Source: Larsenimonas rhizosphaerae (GTDB lineage Bacteria; Pseudomonadota; Gammaproteobacteria; Pseudomonadales; Halomonadaceae). Taken from it: 64,000 nt of DNA. Shown piece by piece: positions 20,457 to 28,514 of the stretch (positions are counted from its first letter, which is position 1; each line of letters begins with the position of its first letter). The stretch lies in assembly GCF_023700005.1 (NCBI RefSeq), contig NZ_JAMLJK010000001.1:1967096-2031095 (forward strand), read 5' to 3'. The notes below the pieces were generated by a model, which was not told the DNA's origin, did not search any database, and saw nothing but the letters and a program-made list of their open reading frames with translations. The position numbers and the translations under genes were made by a program.

Positions 20457-21607
20457 TGACTGACACGACAGAAGACCCGTATGCCAGCATTCGCCCTTAT
20501 CATGACGATGAGGTCGCTCCCGTCATCAAGCGTCTGACGGAATGTGACGAATTTCTGGGAACCATTACACGTTACCGGCTTCCCCGGCTGTCTCGCTATT
20601 CTCCCTGGCTTGCAAGGCGGCTGGTGAGCCTGGGCCTCAAGCGAAAACTGAAGGACGTCAATAGCGTCAAGGCGTTTCAACAGCATATCGCCTACTACAT
20701 GGATCAGATGATCAAGCGCAGTACCGACCATTTCGAAGTGGAAGGGCTGGAAAAGCTTGATGGCAGTCAGGCCTGGTTCTTTATCGGCAATCACCGGGAT
20801 ATTTCCCTCGACCCGGCCTTTGTCAATTACGCCCTGTATCAGCAGGGACGTGACACCGTGCGCATCGCCATCGGGGACAATCTGCTGCAGAAGCCTTACG
20901 TGACCGACCTGATGCGCCTCAATAAAAGCTTTGTGGTGCCTCGCTCCGCCAAGGGCAAGCGTGCCATGCTGGCCGCTTACCAGATGCTGTCAGGCTACAT
21001 CCGTCATTCCATTGTCAGTGATAATCATCCTGTATGGATGGCACAGCGTGAAGGTCGCGCCAAAAACGGGATAGACCGGACAGACAGCGCCATCATCAAG
21101 ATGCTCAGCATGGCCGGCCGCCAGCAGGACAAGGAGTGCAGTGTAGGGCGTGCTGTATCAGAGCTGCATGTAGTGCCGATCTCGATCAGCTATGAATTCG
21201 ATCCATGTGACATTCAAAAGGCGCGTGAGCTCAAGGCGGCAGACGAAGGCCAGCCCTATCAGAAAAAGCCCTTTGAAGACATCATGTCCATCGCAGCAGG
21301 TATCTCTGGCCACAAGGGACGCGTCAGACTGGTTTTCGGCACCCCACTGAAAGATCTTCCTGACAGCGCCGAGGCCATTGCAGCCGTCATTGATGCCCAG
21401 GTACTTGAACACTACACCCTGTTCCCGAGCCACTATCTGGCTCTTGAGGCACTTGGTACTGCGCCCGAACTGGTCAATCATCAACACATCACCCCGGCCG
21501 ATCGACTGCGATTCAAGGCGCGCCTTGACGATGTCCCCGAGGCACTCAGGCCCTGGTGGCTGATGCAGTATGCCAACCCGGTACTTAACAAGGCCGGCCG
21601 CCTGTAG
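20453..21607 (+). CDS. Glycerolipid acyltransferase family protein (PlsB/PlsC-like)
   Basis: A 384-aa predicted lysophospholipid or glycerol-3-phosphate acyltransferase. The motif I region reads FIGNHRDISLDPAF. Canonical members have His-X4-Asp, while here the first downstream candidate Asp after two (HRD) is at His-X5-Asp. The motif III region WMAQREGRAKNG resembles the EG(T/R) block, and ELHVVPISISYEFDP resembles motif IV. No clear membrane helix is seen. It starts at ATGATG overlapping the rdgC stop. The acyl acceptor is unknown. Confidence 0.75.
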   Translation: MMTDTTEDPYASIRPYHDDEVAPVIKRLTECDEFLGTITRYRLPRLSRYSPWLARRLVSLGLKRKLKDVNSVKAFQQHIAYYMDQMIKRSTDHFEVEGLEKLDGSQAWFFIGNHRDISLDPAFVNYALYQQGRDTVRIAIGDNLLQKPYVTDLMRLNKSFVVPRSAKGKRAMLAAYQMLSGYIRHSIVSDNHPVWMAQREGRAKNGIDRTDSAIIKMLSMAGRQQDKECSVGRAVSELHVVPISISYEFDPCDIQKARELKAADEGQPYQKKPFEDIMSIAAGISGHKGRVRLVFGTPLKDLPDSAEAIAAVIDAQVLEHYTLFPSHYLALEALGTAPELVNHQHITPADRLRFKARLDDVPEALRPWWLMQYANPVLNKAGRL

Positions 21608-21623
21608 CGATGATCATCAATTT

Positions 21624-21654
21624 AAAAGGGACGCTTAAAAGGCGTCCTTTTTTT
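21624..21654 (+). terminator. Rho-independent terminator after the acyltransferase gene
   Basis: GGACGC / GCGTCC stem with flanking A and seven T residues, about 20 bp after the stop and upstream of phaC. Confidence 0.85.
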
Positions 21655-21805
21655 ATGTAAAAACACCGATTGTTCTCCCCTACCAAAGAAATTCTTTTAC
21701 CACCTTGCAGCCCTGAAGCCTGGGTCTACACTTTCCATAGGAAAAAACTTATTTAATAGTTTCCTTCAAACGAAGCGGGACGCTTATTGCCGAGAGCCTT
21801 TAAAG

Positions 21806-23554
21806 ATGCCCACCAGACAGTCTCCGTTTAATGCATTTTTCAATCCGTTCGGCGCCCCAAATCTGGCAGGATTCGATATCCCGCTGTTCAGCACGGACAC
21901 GATCCAGAAATGGTTTGCAGGATTGCCCGGCATGGAAGATGTGACACCACGGGAAAAGCACCCTGACTTTCCGCGAGTACCTCCGGACAAGCTGATGAGC
22001 CTCAGCAGTCAATACACCCTGGAGCTGACCCAACTCTGGCAAAATGTACTGATGGCCAGTATTCCGGCACTTGAAGATCCCCGCTTTTCCGGACCCGCCT
22101 GGCAACAACCAGGCTACGGCTCCATAGCAGCGCTCTATCTTTTAAACGCCCGCTTTGTAATGAGTCTTGCCGACGCGTTGACCGGTGATGCCAAGACCTG
22201 CACCCGCATCCGCTTTTGTGTCGAACAATGGGTAGCTGCCAGTGCTCCCAACAACTATCTGGGTACCAACCCCGAGGCACTGGAGCAGATTGAAAAAACC
22301 GGAGGTGAAAGCCTGCGGCGTGGCATGGAGAATTTCTGGGCCGATCTGGCGCGCGGTCGAATTTCCCAGACCGATGAAGATGCCTTTGTTGTTGGCCGTG
22401 ACGTGGCCCAGACGCCCGGGCATGTCGTATATGAAAACGACCTCATTCAGGTCATTCAATATACCCCCACCACGCAGAAGGTACATGAGACCCCCCTGCT
22501 GATCGTACCGCCCTGCATCAACAAGTTTTACATTCTCGACCTGCAGCCGGCCAATTCCCTGGTACGCTACACCCTGGACCAGGGGCATCAGGTCTTTTTG
22601 ATATCCTGGCGAAATGCAGACCAAAGCCTGGCTCACAAGCAGTGGGATGATTATGTCGATGAAGGCGTAATCAATGCCATCAATGTGGTCACGGACATCA
22701 GCGGCACCAAAAAGCTCAATACCCTTGGATTCTGTATCGGGGGCACCCTGCTGAGCTGCGCATTGTCGGTACTCCAGTCTCGTGGGAGCAGACCAGCCAG
22801 CAGTATGACACTGCTGACATCCATGCTCGATTTCAGCGAAGCCGGCATTCTCGATGTATTCATCGACGAACAGCAGATCCGCTGGCGCGAACAGACCATC
22901 GGCGGTCAAGGCGGCGGGGCACCAGGCCTTCTCAAGGCGTCCGAGCTGGCCAACACCTTTTCATTTTTACGGCCCAACGATCTGGTCTGGAATTATGTAG
23001 TTGGCAACTATCTCAAGGGAGCCACTCCTCCGCCGTTCGATCTGCTTTACTGGAACAGCGACGGCGCCAACCTGCCAGGGCCCATGTTTTCCTGGTACCT
23101 GCGCCATGCCTACCTGCAAAACGATCTGAAAACGCCGGGCGCCGTCACTGTCTGCAATGAACCGCTGGATCTGACCCACCTGGACGTCCCGGCATATCTT
23201 TACGCCTCGCGGAGCGATCATATCGTGCCCTGGCAAAGTGTTTACAACAGTGCCTGCGTGCTTGGTGGTACACCTCGCTTTGTTTTGGGTGCTTCGGGCC
23301 ATATAGCCGGTGTCATCAACCCCCCGGTCAAGAACAAGCGCTGCCACTGGCTGGCAAATGACCCTTCCCTTCCGGATGACCCCGAACAATGGTTTGCGCA
23401 GGCTCAGGAGCTGCCTGGAAGCTGGTGGAACGATTGGTCAGAGTGGCTGAGTACCTTTGCCGGCAAACAGAAAGCCTGTCCGAAAAAAGCAGGAAACAGT
23501 ACATATCGTCCGATCGAAGAAGCACCGGGGCGCTATGTTCGTGCCAGAGCCTGA
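21806..23554 (+). CDS. phaC: Class I poly(3-hydroxyalkanoate) synthase
   Basis: A 582-aa PHA polymerase acting at the granule surface on short-chain (R)-3-hydroxyacyl-CoA. The lipase-like box GFCIGGT holds nucleophile Cys310; the catalytic Asp is in YASRSDHIVPW and the His in GASGHIAGVINPP. Length and the downstream phaB and phaR indicate class I. No phaA (thiolase) is nearby. The ribosome-binding site is weak (GAGAG about 10 nt upstream). The first gene of phaC-phaB-phaR; no PhaR-type palindrome is visible upstream. Confidence 0.96.
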   Translation: MPTRQSPFNAFFNPFGAPNLAGFDIPLFSTDTIQKWFAGLPGMEDVTPREKHPDFPRVPPDKLMSLSSQYTLELTQLWQNVLMASIPALEDPRFSGPAWQQPGYGSIAALYLLNARFVMSLADALTGDAKTCTRIRFCVEQWVAASAPNNYLGTNPEALEQIEKTGGESLRRGMENFWADLARGRISQTDEDAFVVGRDVAQTPGHVVYENDLIQVIQYTPTTQKVHETPLLIVPPCINKFYILDLQPANSLVRYTLDQGHQVFLISWRNADQSLAHKQWDDYVDEGVINAINVVTDISGTKKLNTLGFCIGGTLLSCALSVLQSRGSRPASSMTLLTSMLDFSEAGILDVFIDEQQIRWREQTIGGQGGGAPGLLKASELANTFSFLRPNDLVWNYVVGNYLKGATPPPFDLLYWNSDGANLPGPMFSWYLRHAYLQNDLKTPGAVTVCNEPLDLTHLDVPAYLYASRSDHIVPWQSVYNSACVLGGTPRFVLGASGHIAGVINPPVKNKRCHWLANDPSLPDDPEQWFAQAQELPGSWWNDWSEWLSTFAGKQKACPKKAGNSTYRPIEEAPGRYVRARA

Positions 23555-23629
23555 AACCTGGCGATGAATATGTACCTACTCAACACACATACCATACGGT
23601 TGAATTCTTGATTGAAGGGAGTTGATATC

Positions 23630-24373
23630 ATGGCACAACAGCGCATTGCATTTGTAACCGGCGGAATGGGCGGGATCGGAACCGCCATCAGTCAGCGCCT
23701 TTACAAGGATGGCTTCAGGGTCGTTGTCGGCTGCAGCGTGAATTCAAGCCGCAAGGAAAAATGGCTGGCAGATCAGAAGGCGGAAGGTTACGAGTTCGAG
23801 GTCAGTGAAGGCAATATCAACCAATGGGAATCGGCCCGGGAAAGCTTCCTCAAGGTGCGTGAGGAAATCGGCCCGATCAGCGTTCTTGTAAATAATGCCG
23901 GTATCACCCGAGACGCCGTGTTCAAGAAAATGTCTCCTGAAGACTGGAACGCTGTGATCAATACCAATCTGACCGGTCTTTTCAATACGACCAAACAGGT
24001 CATCGATGACATGCTGGAAAGCCAATGGGGACGCATCATCAACATCGCCTCAGTCAACGGTCAGAAAGGCCAGTTTGGACAAACCAATTACTCCGCTGCC
24101 AAGGCCGGCATCCATGGCTTTACCAAGGCGCTGGCACAGGAAGTCGCGTCCAGGAACATTACGGTCAATACCGTGTCGCCAGGCTACATCAAAACCGATA
24201 TGACCTCCGCCATTCGAGAGGACGTTCTGGAAAAGATCACCAATGGCATCCCGACCAAACGCCTGGGCAACCCGGAAGAGATAGCGTCCATTATCAGCTG
24301 GCTGGCTTCCGACGAAGCGGCCTATTCAACCGGCGCAGAGTTCTCGCTTAACGGCGGCCTGCACATGAGTTAG
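23630..24373 (+). CDS. phaB: Acetoacetyl-CoA reductase (NADPH)
   Basis: A 247-aa short-chain dehydrogenase that supplies (R)-3-hydroxybutyryl-CoA to PhaC. It has the cofactor motif VTGGMGGIGTAI (glycine-rich loop), NNAGITRD and the catalytic Ser-Tyr-Lys set (NIASVNGQKGQFGQTNYSAAKAG). The ATG at 23630 is preceded by GAAGGGAG; an upstream in-frame start would lie across this site. The PhaB-type sequence RDAVFKKM and its place between phaC and phaR support the role over FabG. Confidence 0.94.
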   Translation: MAQQRIAFVTGGMGGIGTAISQRLYKDGFRVVVGCSVNSSRKEKWLADQKAEGYEFEVSEGNINQWESARESFLKVREEIGPISVLVNNAGITRDAVFKKMSPEDWNAVINTNLTGLFNTTKQVIDDMLESQWGRIINIASVNGQKGQFGQTNYSAAKAGIHGFTKALAQEVASRNITVNTVSPGYIKTDMTSAIREDVLEKITNGIPTKRLGNPEEIASIISWLASDEAAYSTGAEFSLNGGLHMS

Positions 24374-24401
24374 CCTATGGGGCAACTGCAATAATACTGA
24401 T

Positions 24402-24424
24402 AAAGCCCGGCGCCGTCGGGCTTT
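24402..24424 (+). terminator. Hairpin between phaB and phaR
   Basis: AAAGCCCG / CGGGCTTT with a 7-nt loop, 28 bp after the phaB stop and 16 bp before phaR. A weak T-tract suggests partial termination or a separate phaR supply. Confidence 0.6.
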
Positions 24425-24440
24425 CCTGCATGGACACCTC

Positions 24441-24986
24441 ATGACAGAAAAAAATACCGCTCCCCGTCTGATCAAGAAATATCAAAACAGACGCCTTTAT
24501 GACACGACAGCCAGCAGCTATATCACGCTGTCGCAAGTCAAATCACTGATTCTGGCTCACGAAGACATTACCGTCATTGATGCCAAAAGCGGCAGCGACA
24601 TTACACGAAGTATTCTACTGCAGATTATTCTCGAAGAAGAAAGCGCCGGTGAACCCCTGTTCAACAGCGACATGCTGCAATCGCTGATTCGTTTCTACGG
24701 ACATGCCATGCAGGGCCCAATGGGCGAATATCTGGAACATCATCTGGGATATCTCAACGATTTTCAGCAGCAGATCGCAGGTCAGGGCATCAACGCATAC
24801 AGCCCGCAACAGGCACAGGAAGCATGGGAAACCATGCGACGCATACAGCCTGCATTTGTACGTGAACTGATGGATACAAATCTTCGGCAGTCCAAAGCCT
24901 TCATGGAGCAGATGCAGTCATTCTGGACAGCTCCGTTTCGCCCGGCTCGACGCAACGATGACAGTGATGAAGGCAGCCACGAATAG
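24441..24986 (+). CDS. phaR: Polyhydroxyalkanoate synthesis repressor PhaR
   Basis: A 181-aa protein with the N-terminal PHB-accumulation regulator DNA-binding domain (LIKKYQNRRLYDTTASSYITLSQVKSLI, about 10-37), followed by the PHB-accumulation domain (LLQIILEEESAGEPLFNSDMLQSLIRFYG). PhaR binds both DNA and nascent PHA granules and represses phasin genes until polymer appears. Its likely targets here are the TGC-rich palindromes upstream of the phasin and depolymerase genes at 33.1 and 34.5 kb. Confidence 0.94.
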   Translation: MTEKNTAPRLIKKYQNRRLYDTTASSYITLSQVKSLILAHEDITVIDAKSGSDITRSILLQIILEEESAGEPLFNSDMLQSLIRFYGHAMQGPMGEYLEHHLGYLNDFQQQIAGQGINAYSPQQAQEAWETMRRIQPAFVRELMDTNLRQSKAFMEQMQSFWTAPFRPARRNDDSDEGSHE

Positions 24987-24995
24987 AACCAGCAT

Positions 24996-25061
24996 TTCCC
25001 TGCTTGCCCCATGCAAAAGGCCCCTCGTTCGAGGGGCCTTTTGCATGGGGCAAGCAGGGAA
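24996..25061. repeat. 66-bp palindrome with 32-bp perfect arms (terminator core inside)
   Basis: Arms at 24996-25027 and 25030-25061 are exact reverse complements with a two-base centre, filling most of the 80-bp gap between the convergent phaR and CDP-alcohol transferase stops. The centre (AAAAGGCCCCTCG / CGAGGGGCCTTTT) is a normal bidirectional terminator, but perfect pairing runs about 19 bp further on each side. It can form a very long RNA hairpin and, in principle, a DNA cruciform. Confidence 0.9.
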
Positions 25062-25066
25062 GCAAT

Positions 25067-25969
25067 TCAACGCTGCGGGAAATCCAGCACCCGGGCCGAA
25101 TCGGAATCAATGCGACGCGAAGCCTGCTCACCACCACTTTGTTCCTTCATCTGCTGGGCACGCTTGCGTGTCAGACATACCACACGAGGCGCCGGCGCTG
25201 ATGAAACAGGAGTAGATGGCGCTGTAGAAGACCCGGTCACCATGGGCGGACGGCGCGCACCAGCGTCATCACGCACCAGCGTCAAAGGCGCCTTGAAGCC
25301 GTGCTCAGCCCGGTTCAGGCTGTTGTAGCCAACCACAACCTGTATGAATGCCGCCAGCAATGTAAGGGCACCACCACTCCAGGTCATGACAGTGGCATGT
25401 TCTGGATAAAGGCATACCGCAGAGAGGAAGCAGGTCAGAGCGATGTGACCAAACAGGCCACTGAAACGTGCTACCGAGCGGGACCTGCTTCTGGTGCGTG
25501 CATTAAGGGCCGGTGCTGTCGCGTGAAAGGCGCGTGCACCAATACTCAGCGCAGCCACGCCCAGCATGAGGGTGATGATGGCCGGCATGGGCACTGAGAC
25601 GTACATGAAGAATACGGCGGCCAGCATGGCTGCGTAAAACAGGCTGTCCAGCGTCGTTTCCAGAAAACGTCCTGACGCCGTACTGACATCTGCCCATCGT
25701 GCGATGGCACCATCCAACGCATCCATCAGACGATTGACGACTATCGCACCAACAGCCCATGCCGGTTCACCGAGCCACAGGGCCGGGATGGCAAGCAGGC
25801 CGACCACAAAACCGAAAATGGAAACCTTGGTCGGTGTAATATTCCACGCCACCAGGTGACGTGCGACCCAATGCAATGGACGTTGAATACGAGCATGAAA
25901 CCAGTTGTCGAACATACGCACCCATCCTCCTGAAGGAGGAATTCCCTGTGATCCTTGAATACGGGACAT
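25067..25969 (-). CDS. CDP-alcohol phosphatidyltransferase family membrane protein
   Basis: A ~300-aa predicted phospholipid head-group transferase with about six membrane segments between residues ~40 and ~230 and a Ser/Pro/Arg-rich cytoplasmic tail. The family motif D-x2-D-G-x2-A-R-x8-G-x3-D-x3-D is present as MDALDGAIARWADVSTASGRFLETTLD, with Glu in place of the third Asp. The ATG at 25969 has AGGAAGG 7 nt upstream. A later GTG/ATG pair (25921/25915) also has GGAGG, but inside a small hairpin. Substrate is unknown. Confidence 0.85.
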   Translation of the reverse strand: MSRIQGSQGIPPSGGWVRMFDNWFHARIQRPLHWVARHLVAWNITPTKVSIFGFVVGLLAIPALWLGEPAWAVGAIVVNRLMDALDGAIARWADVSTASGRFLETTLDSLFYAAMLAAVFFMYVSVPMPAIITLMLGVAALSIGARAFHATAPALNARTRSRSRSVARFSGLFGHIALTCFLSAVCLYPEHATVMTWSGGALTLLAAFIQVVVGYNSLNRAEHGFKAPLTLVRDDAGARRPPMVTGSSTAPSTPVSSAPAPRVVCLTRKRAQQMKEQSGGEQASRRIDSDSARVLDFPQR

Positions 25970-26194
25970 GTTGCAGCCTTCCTGTGGCATGTGCTGTGCA
26001 GAATAGTCAACTCTGGTACTTACGCATCAAAACAAACCGGTTCGGCACAATTTTATACTTGCTCGTCATTCTTTTTAACTAAAAAATAAAAAATAACGCG
26101 CCTTAACATTAGGCAACAGGAATTAGAAGGATGGGATAAAAGAAGGGATAACGACGGGTCTGACACCTCAGGAAGCATCAGGCCCGTCATGCGC

Positions 26195-26779
26195 TTACTT
26201 CATGGCCAGGCGGGCCGGTATATCCTTGGGAGTAACGGTACGACGAGCCTGCCAGTAATGGCGAGTCCAGTAAGGATTATCCAGCCGGGAAAGTCGCACG
26301 CCACTGGAGCTTGAAGCGTGCATGAAATAGCCATCACCGACATAAATGCCAACGTGCCGGTCACCACGGTAGGGCCTGAAGAAGACGAGATCACCAGGTT
26401 TAAGGGCTGTCTTGCTGATCTTGTCTCCCTCAAGCACCTGCCCCAGCGTGGTACGGGGCAGATCAATATCAAAGCTGTTACTGAAAATCTGCTGCACCAG
26501 CGCCGAACAGTCGATACCGCTTCGCGACTCACCTCCGTAACGATAAGGTGTCCCGGACCACTCATCGTATTCCGACATCAGGGAGTCGCGAATCGTGGAC
26601 CACTGGACCACGGGCGATGTCTGTGCATCCGGTTTTTTCTGTTTGGCCCTTGCATTGGCCTTGGGCGCCGTGATCGACGGCATGGCTACATCATAATAGT
26701 GCGCTTGAGGGCTGCTCTGCTGTGTTGCACATCCAGCCAGAAAACCGGCCAGTACACATCCGCTGATCCATCGCCACAT
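26195..26779 (-). CDS. NlpC/P60 family lipoprotein (peptidoglycan endopeptidase)
   Basis: A 194-aa protein with a lipoprotein signal peptide ending FLAGC (lipid-bearing Cys17), a basic linker, and a C-terminal NlpC/P60 cysteine peptidase domain: nucleophile Cys91 (SGIDCSALVQQ), His142 (DRHVGIYVGDG) and the third polar residue around His154 (YFMHAS). It resembles E. coli NlpC/MepS, which cut peptide cross-links in murein. It likely sits in the periplasm, anchored to a membrane. AGGA lies upstream of the ATG. A weak inverted repeat follows at 26153-26190. Confidence 0.92.
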   Translation of the reverse strand: MWRWISGCVLAGFLAGCATQQSSPQAHYYDVAMPSITAPKANARAKQKKPDAQTSPVVQWSTIRDSLMSEYDEWSGTPYRYGGESRSGIDCSALVQQIFSNSFDIDLPRTTLGQVLEGDKISKTALKPGDLVFFRPYRGDRHVGIYVGDGYFMHASSSSGVRLSRLDNPYWTRHYWQARRTVTPKDIPARLAMK

Positions 26780-27180
26780 TACGATTATCCTGGTAACGCC
26801 AACACCTGCGATAGAGTGTCGGTCTGATATAAAAAATCATGTTCTACACGGCACTGATCAGAATCGATGAAACAGTCGAGTGCATCGAATTGTGCCGAAC
26901 GTGACACGCATAATGCACGTATCGGCATAATTGACGCAATCCAAACCGCGTCAGCCTGCATATTTGGTGCATTTTCTTCAATTAAGGTTTTGTCTTGACG
27001 GCAGAACCGCACCGAATATCCAATATTTTAAACAAATGCTTTATTTACTGGACAGCACCGACCCTAATATAGTGGTTAAGCAGCGCCTCTTATCCCTGCC
27101 CGTCCAACTACAAACAGACACCACAGGGCCGGAGGCACTTCACGTCCTCATTCGATCAGTGTCAGACGCAGGAGTCGGTA
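26780..27180. other. 401-bp non-coding divergent promoter region (NlpC lipoprotein gene / gabT)
   Basis: I see no convincing gene here. The stretch is AT-richer than its flanks and must hold the promoters of both divergent genes. It contains two copies of GCATAAT 17 bp apart (26908 and 26925) and TTGACG at 26995 without a good matching -10. A short leftward open frame inside (26785-27012) shows no family features. No riboswitch or tRNA was recognised. Confidence 0.5.
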
Positions 27181-28449
27181 ATGAACAACAAGCAATTGAG
27201 CGAGCTGAAACAGGCTTATGTGGCCAGAGGCGCACCTCACATGATTCCCGCGTTTGCCGAACGTGCGGAAAATGCAGAAATCTGGGACGTGGAAGGTAAT
27301 CGCTACATCGATTTTGGCGGCGGCATTGGCGTATTGAATCTGGGTCACCGGCACCCGAAGGTCGTTGAGGCCGTCAAGGCACAGCTGGACAAGGTCATGC
27401 ACACCTGTGCCACCGTCATGCCCTACGCGCCTTATGTGCAACTATGCCAGAAACTGTGTGAAATGATGCCCGGCGATGGTGACAAGCGAGCCCTCCTGGT
27501 CAACTCCGGCGCCGAAGCGGTTGAAAATGCCGTGAAGATAGCGCGAGCCGGCACAGGCCGAAGTGCCGTTATCGCCTTTGATGGCAGCTTCCATGGTCGC
27601 ACCATGATGACATTGGCCCTGACCGGCAAGGTGCTGCCTTACAAGCATGACTTTGGCCCAATGCCGGGAGATGTTTTCCGCGCGCCCTTCCCTGTTCCCG
27701 CTCATGGCATCAGTGACGAGGACAGCCTTGCAGCCATTCATCGACTGTTCAAGACCGACGTACCCGCACACCGGGTGGCGGCCATTATCATCGAGCCCGT
27801 TCAGGGCGAGGGTGGTTTTTATCAGGCTTCGCCGGCCTTCATGCAGGCACTGCGTGATCTGTGCGATGAGCACGGAATTGCCCTGATTGCCGACGAGGTA
27901 CAAAGCGGCTTTGCACGTACCGGCAAACTGTTCGCCATCGAACATACCGGAGTAGTGCCGGATATCATCACCACGGCCAAAAGCCTGGCAGATGGCATGC
28001 CACTGGCAGCGGTAATCGGCAAGGCCGATTTAATGGACGCTTCGGGCCCGGGCTCACTGGGTGGCACCTATGGCGGCAACCCACTCTCATGTGCTGCGGC
28101 GCTGGCCGTTATCGAAGCCATTGAAGAAGAAAACATTCTGGCCCGAAGCACGGCCATGGGTGAACATCTGGCACAACGTTTCAATCAATGGGAAGAGCAG
28201 TTCTCATGGGTGGCGCACAGCCGCAACACGGGCGCCATGGCAGCCTTTGAACTGGTCAATGACGCTGGCGAACCAGATCCCGAGCTGACCAGGAAGTTGA
28301 CGAAAACGGCAGCTGAGCAGGGTTTGATCCTGCTGTCATGTGGCTTCTACGCCAATACCATTCGAATTCTGGTCCCGCTGACAGCCAGGGATGAACTGCT
28401 GAATGAAGGGCTGGATATCATTGAGCACTGTCTCGGTATGCTGCACTAA
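27181..28449 (+). CDS. gabT: 4-aminobutyrate (or 5-aminovalerate) aminotransferase
   Basis: A 422-aa class III PLP aminotransferase that moves the omega-amino group of GABA to 2-oxoglutarate. Visible: NSGAEAVENAVKIAR, the FDGSFHGRT loop, IIIEPVQGEGGFY, ADEVQSGFARTGKLFA, and the PLP lysine in TTAKSLADGMPLAAVIG. AGGAG precedes the ATG. No gabD or davD neighbour is in the window, so GABA versus 5-aminovalerate preference cannot be settled. It is a monocistronic unit with its own terminator. Confidence 0.9.
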   Translation: MNNKQLSELKQAYVARGAPHMIPAFAERAENAEIWDVEGNRYIDFGGGIGVLNLGHRHPKVVEAVKAQLDKVMHTCATVMPYAPYVQLCQKLCEMMPGDGDKRALLVNSGAEAVENAVKIARAGTGRSAVIAFDGSFHGRTMMTLALTGKVLPYKHDFGPMPGDVFRAPFPVPAHGISDEDSLAAIHRLFKTDVPAHRVAAIIIEPVQGEGGFYQASPAFMQALRDLCDEHGIALIADEVQSGFARTGKLFAIEHTGVVPDIITTAKSLADGMPLAAVIGKADLMDASGPGSLGGTYGGNPLSCAAALAVIEAIEEENILARSTAMGEHLAQRFNQWEEQFSWVAHSRNTGAMAAFELVNDAGEPDPELTRKLTKTAAEQGLILLSCGFYANTIRILVPLTARDELLNEGLDIIEHCLGMLH

Positions 28450-28462
28450 AAAAACGTTCTGC

Positions 28463-28492
28463 AAAAAGAGGCCCTTATGGGCCTCTTTTTTT
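28463..28492. terminator. Bidirectional terminator (gabT / acyltransferase-3)
   Basis: AAAAAGAGGCCC / GGGCCTCTTTTTTT with a TTAT loop between convergent stops. Confidence 0.92.
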
Positions 28493-28514
28493 GTGCTGGC
28501 AAAACCGGCACGCA

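Noticed and set aside
21776-21791. Sigma-54-like promoter upstream of phaC (GG-N10-GC in GCGGGACGCTTATTGCC)
   Set aside because: Spacing fits -24/-12, and sigma-54 control of phaC is known in Pseudomonas, but the predicted start would leave about five bases before the ATG, with no ribosome-binding site. Probably chance.
24374-24440. PhaR autoregulatory site before phaR
   Set aside because: I looked for the TGC-rich palindrome found at 33.1 and 34.5 kb and did not find it here or before phaC.
26785-27012. A 75-codon leftward ORF upstream of the NlpC/P60 gene
   Set aside because: No ribosome-binding site or recognisable features; lies in a promoter region.
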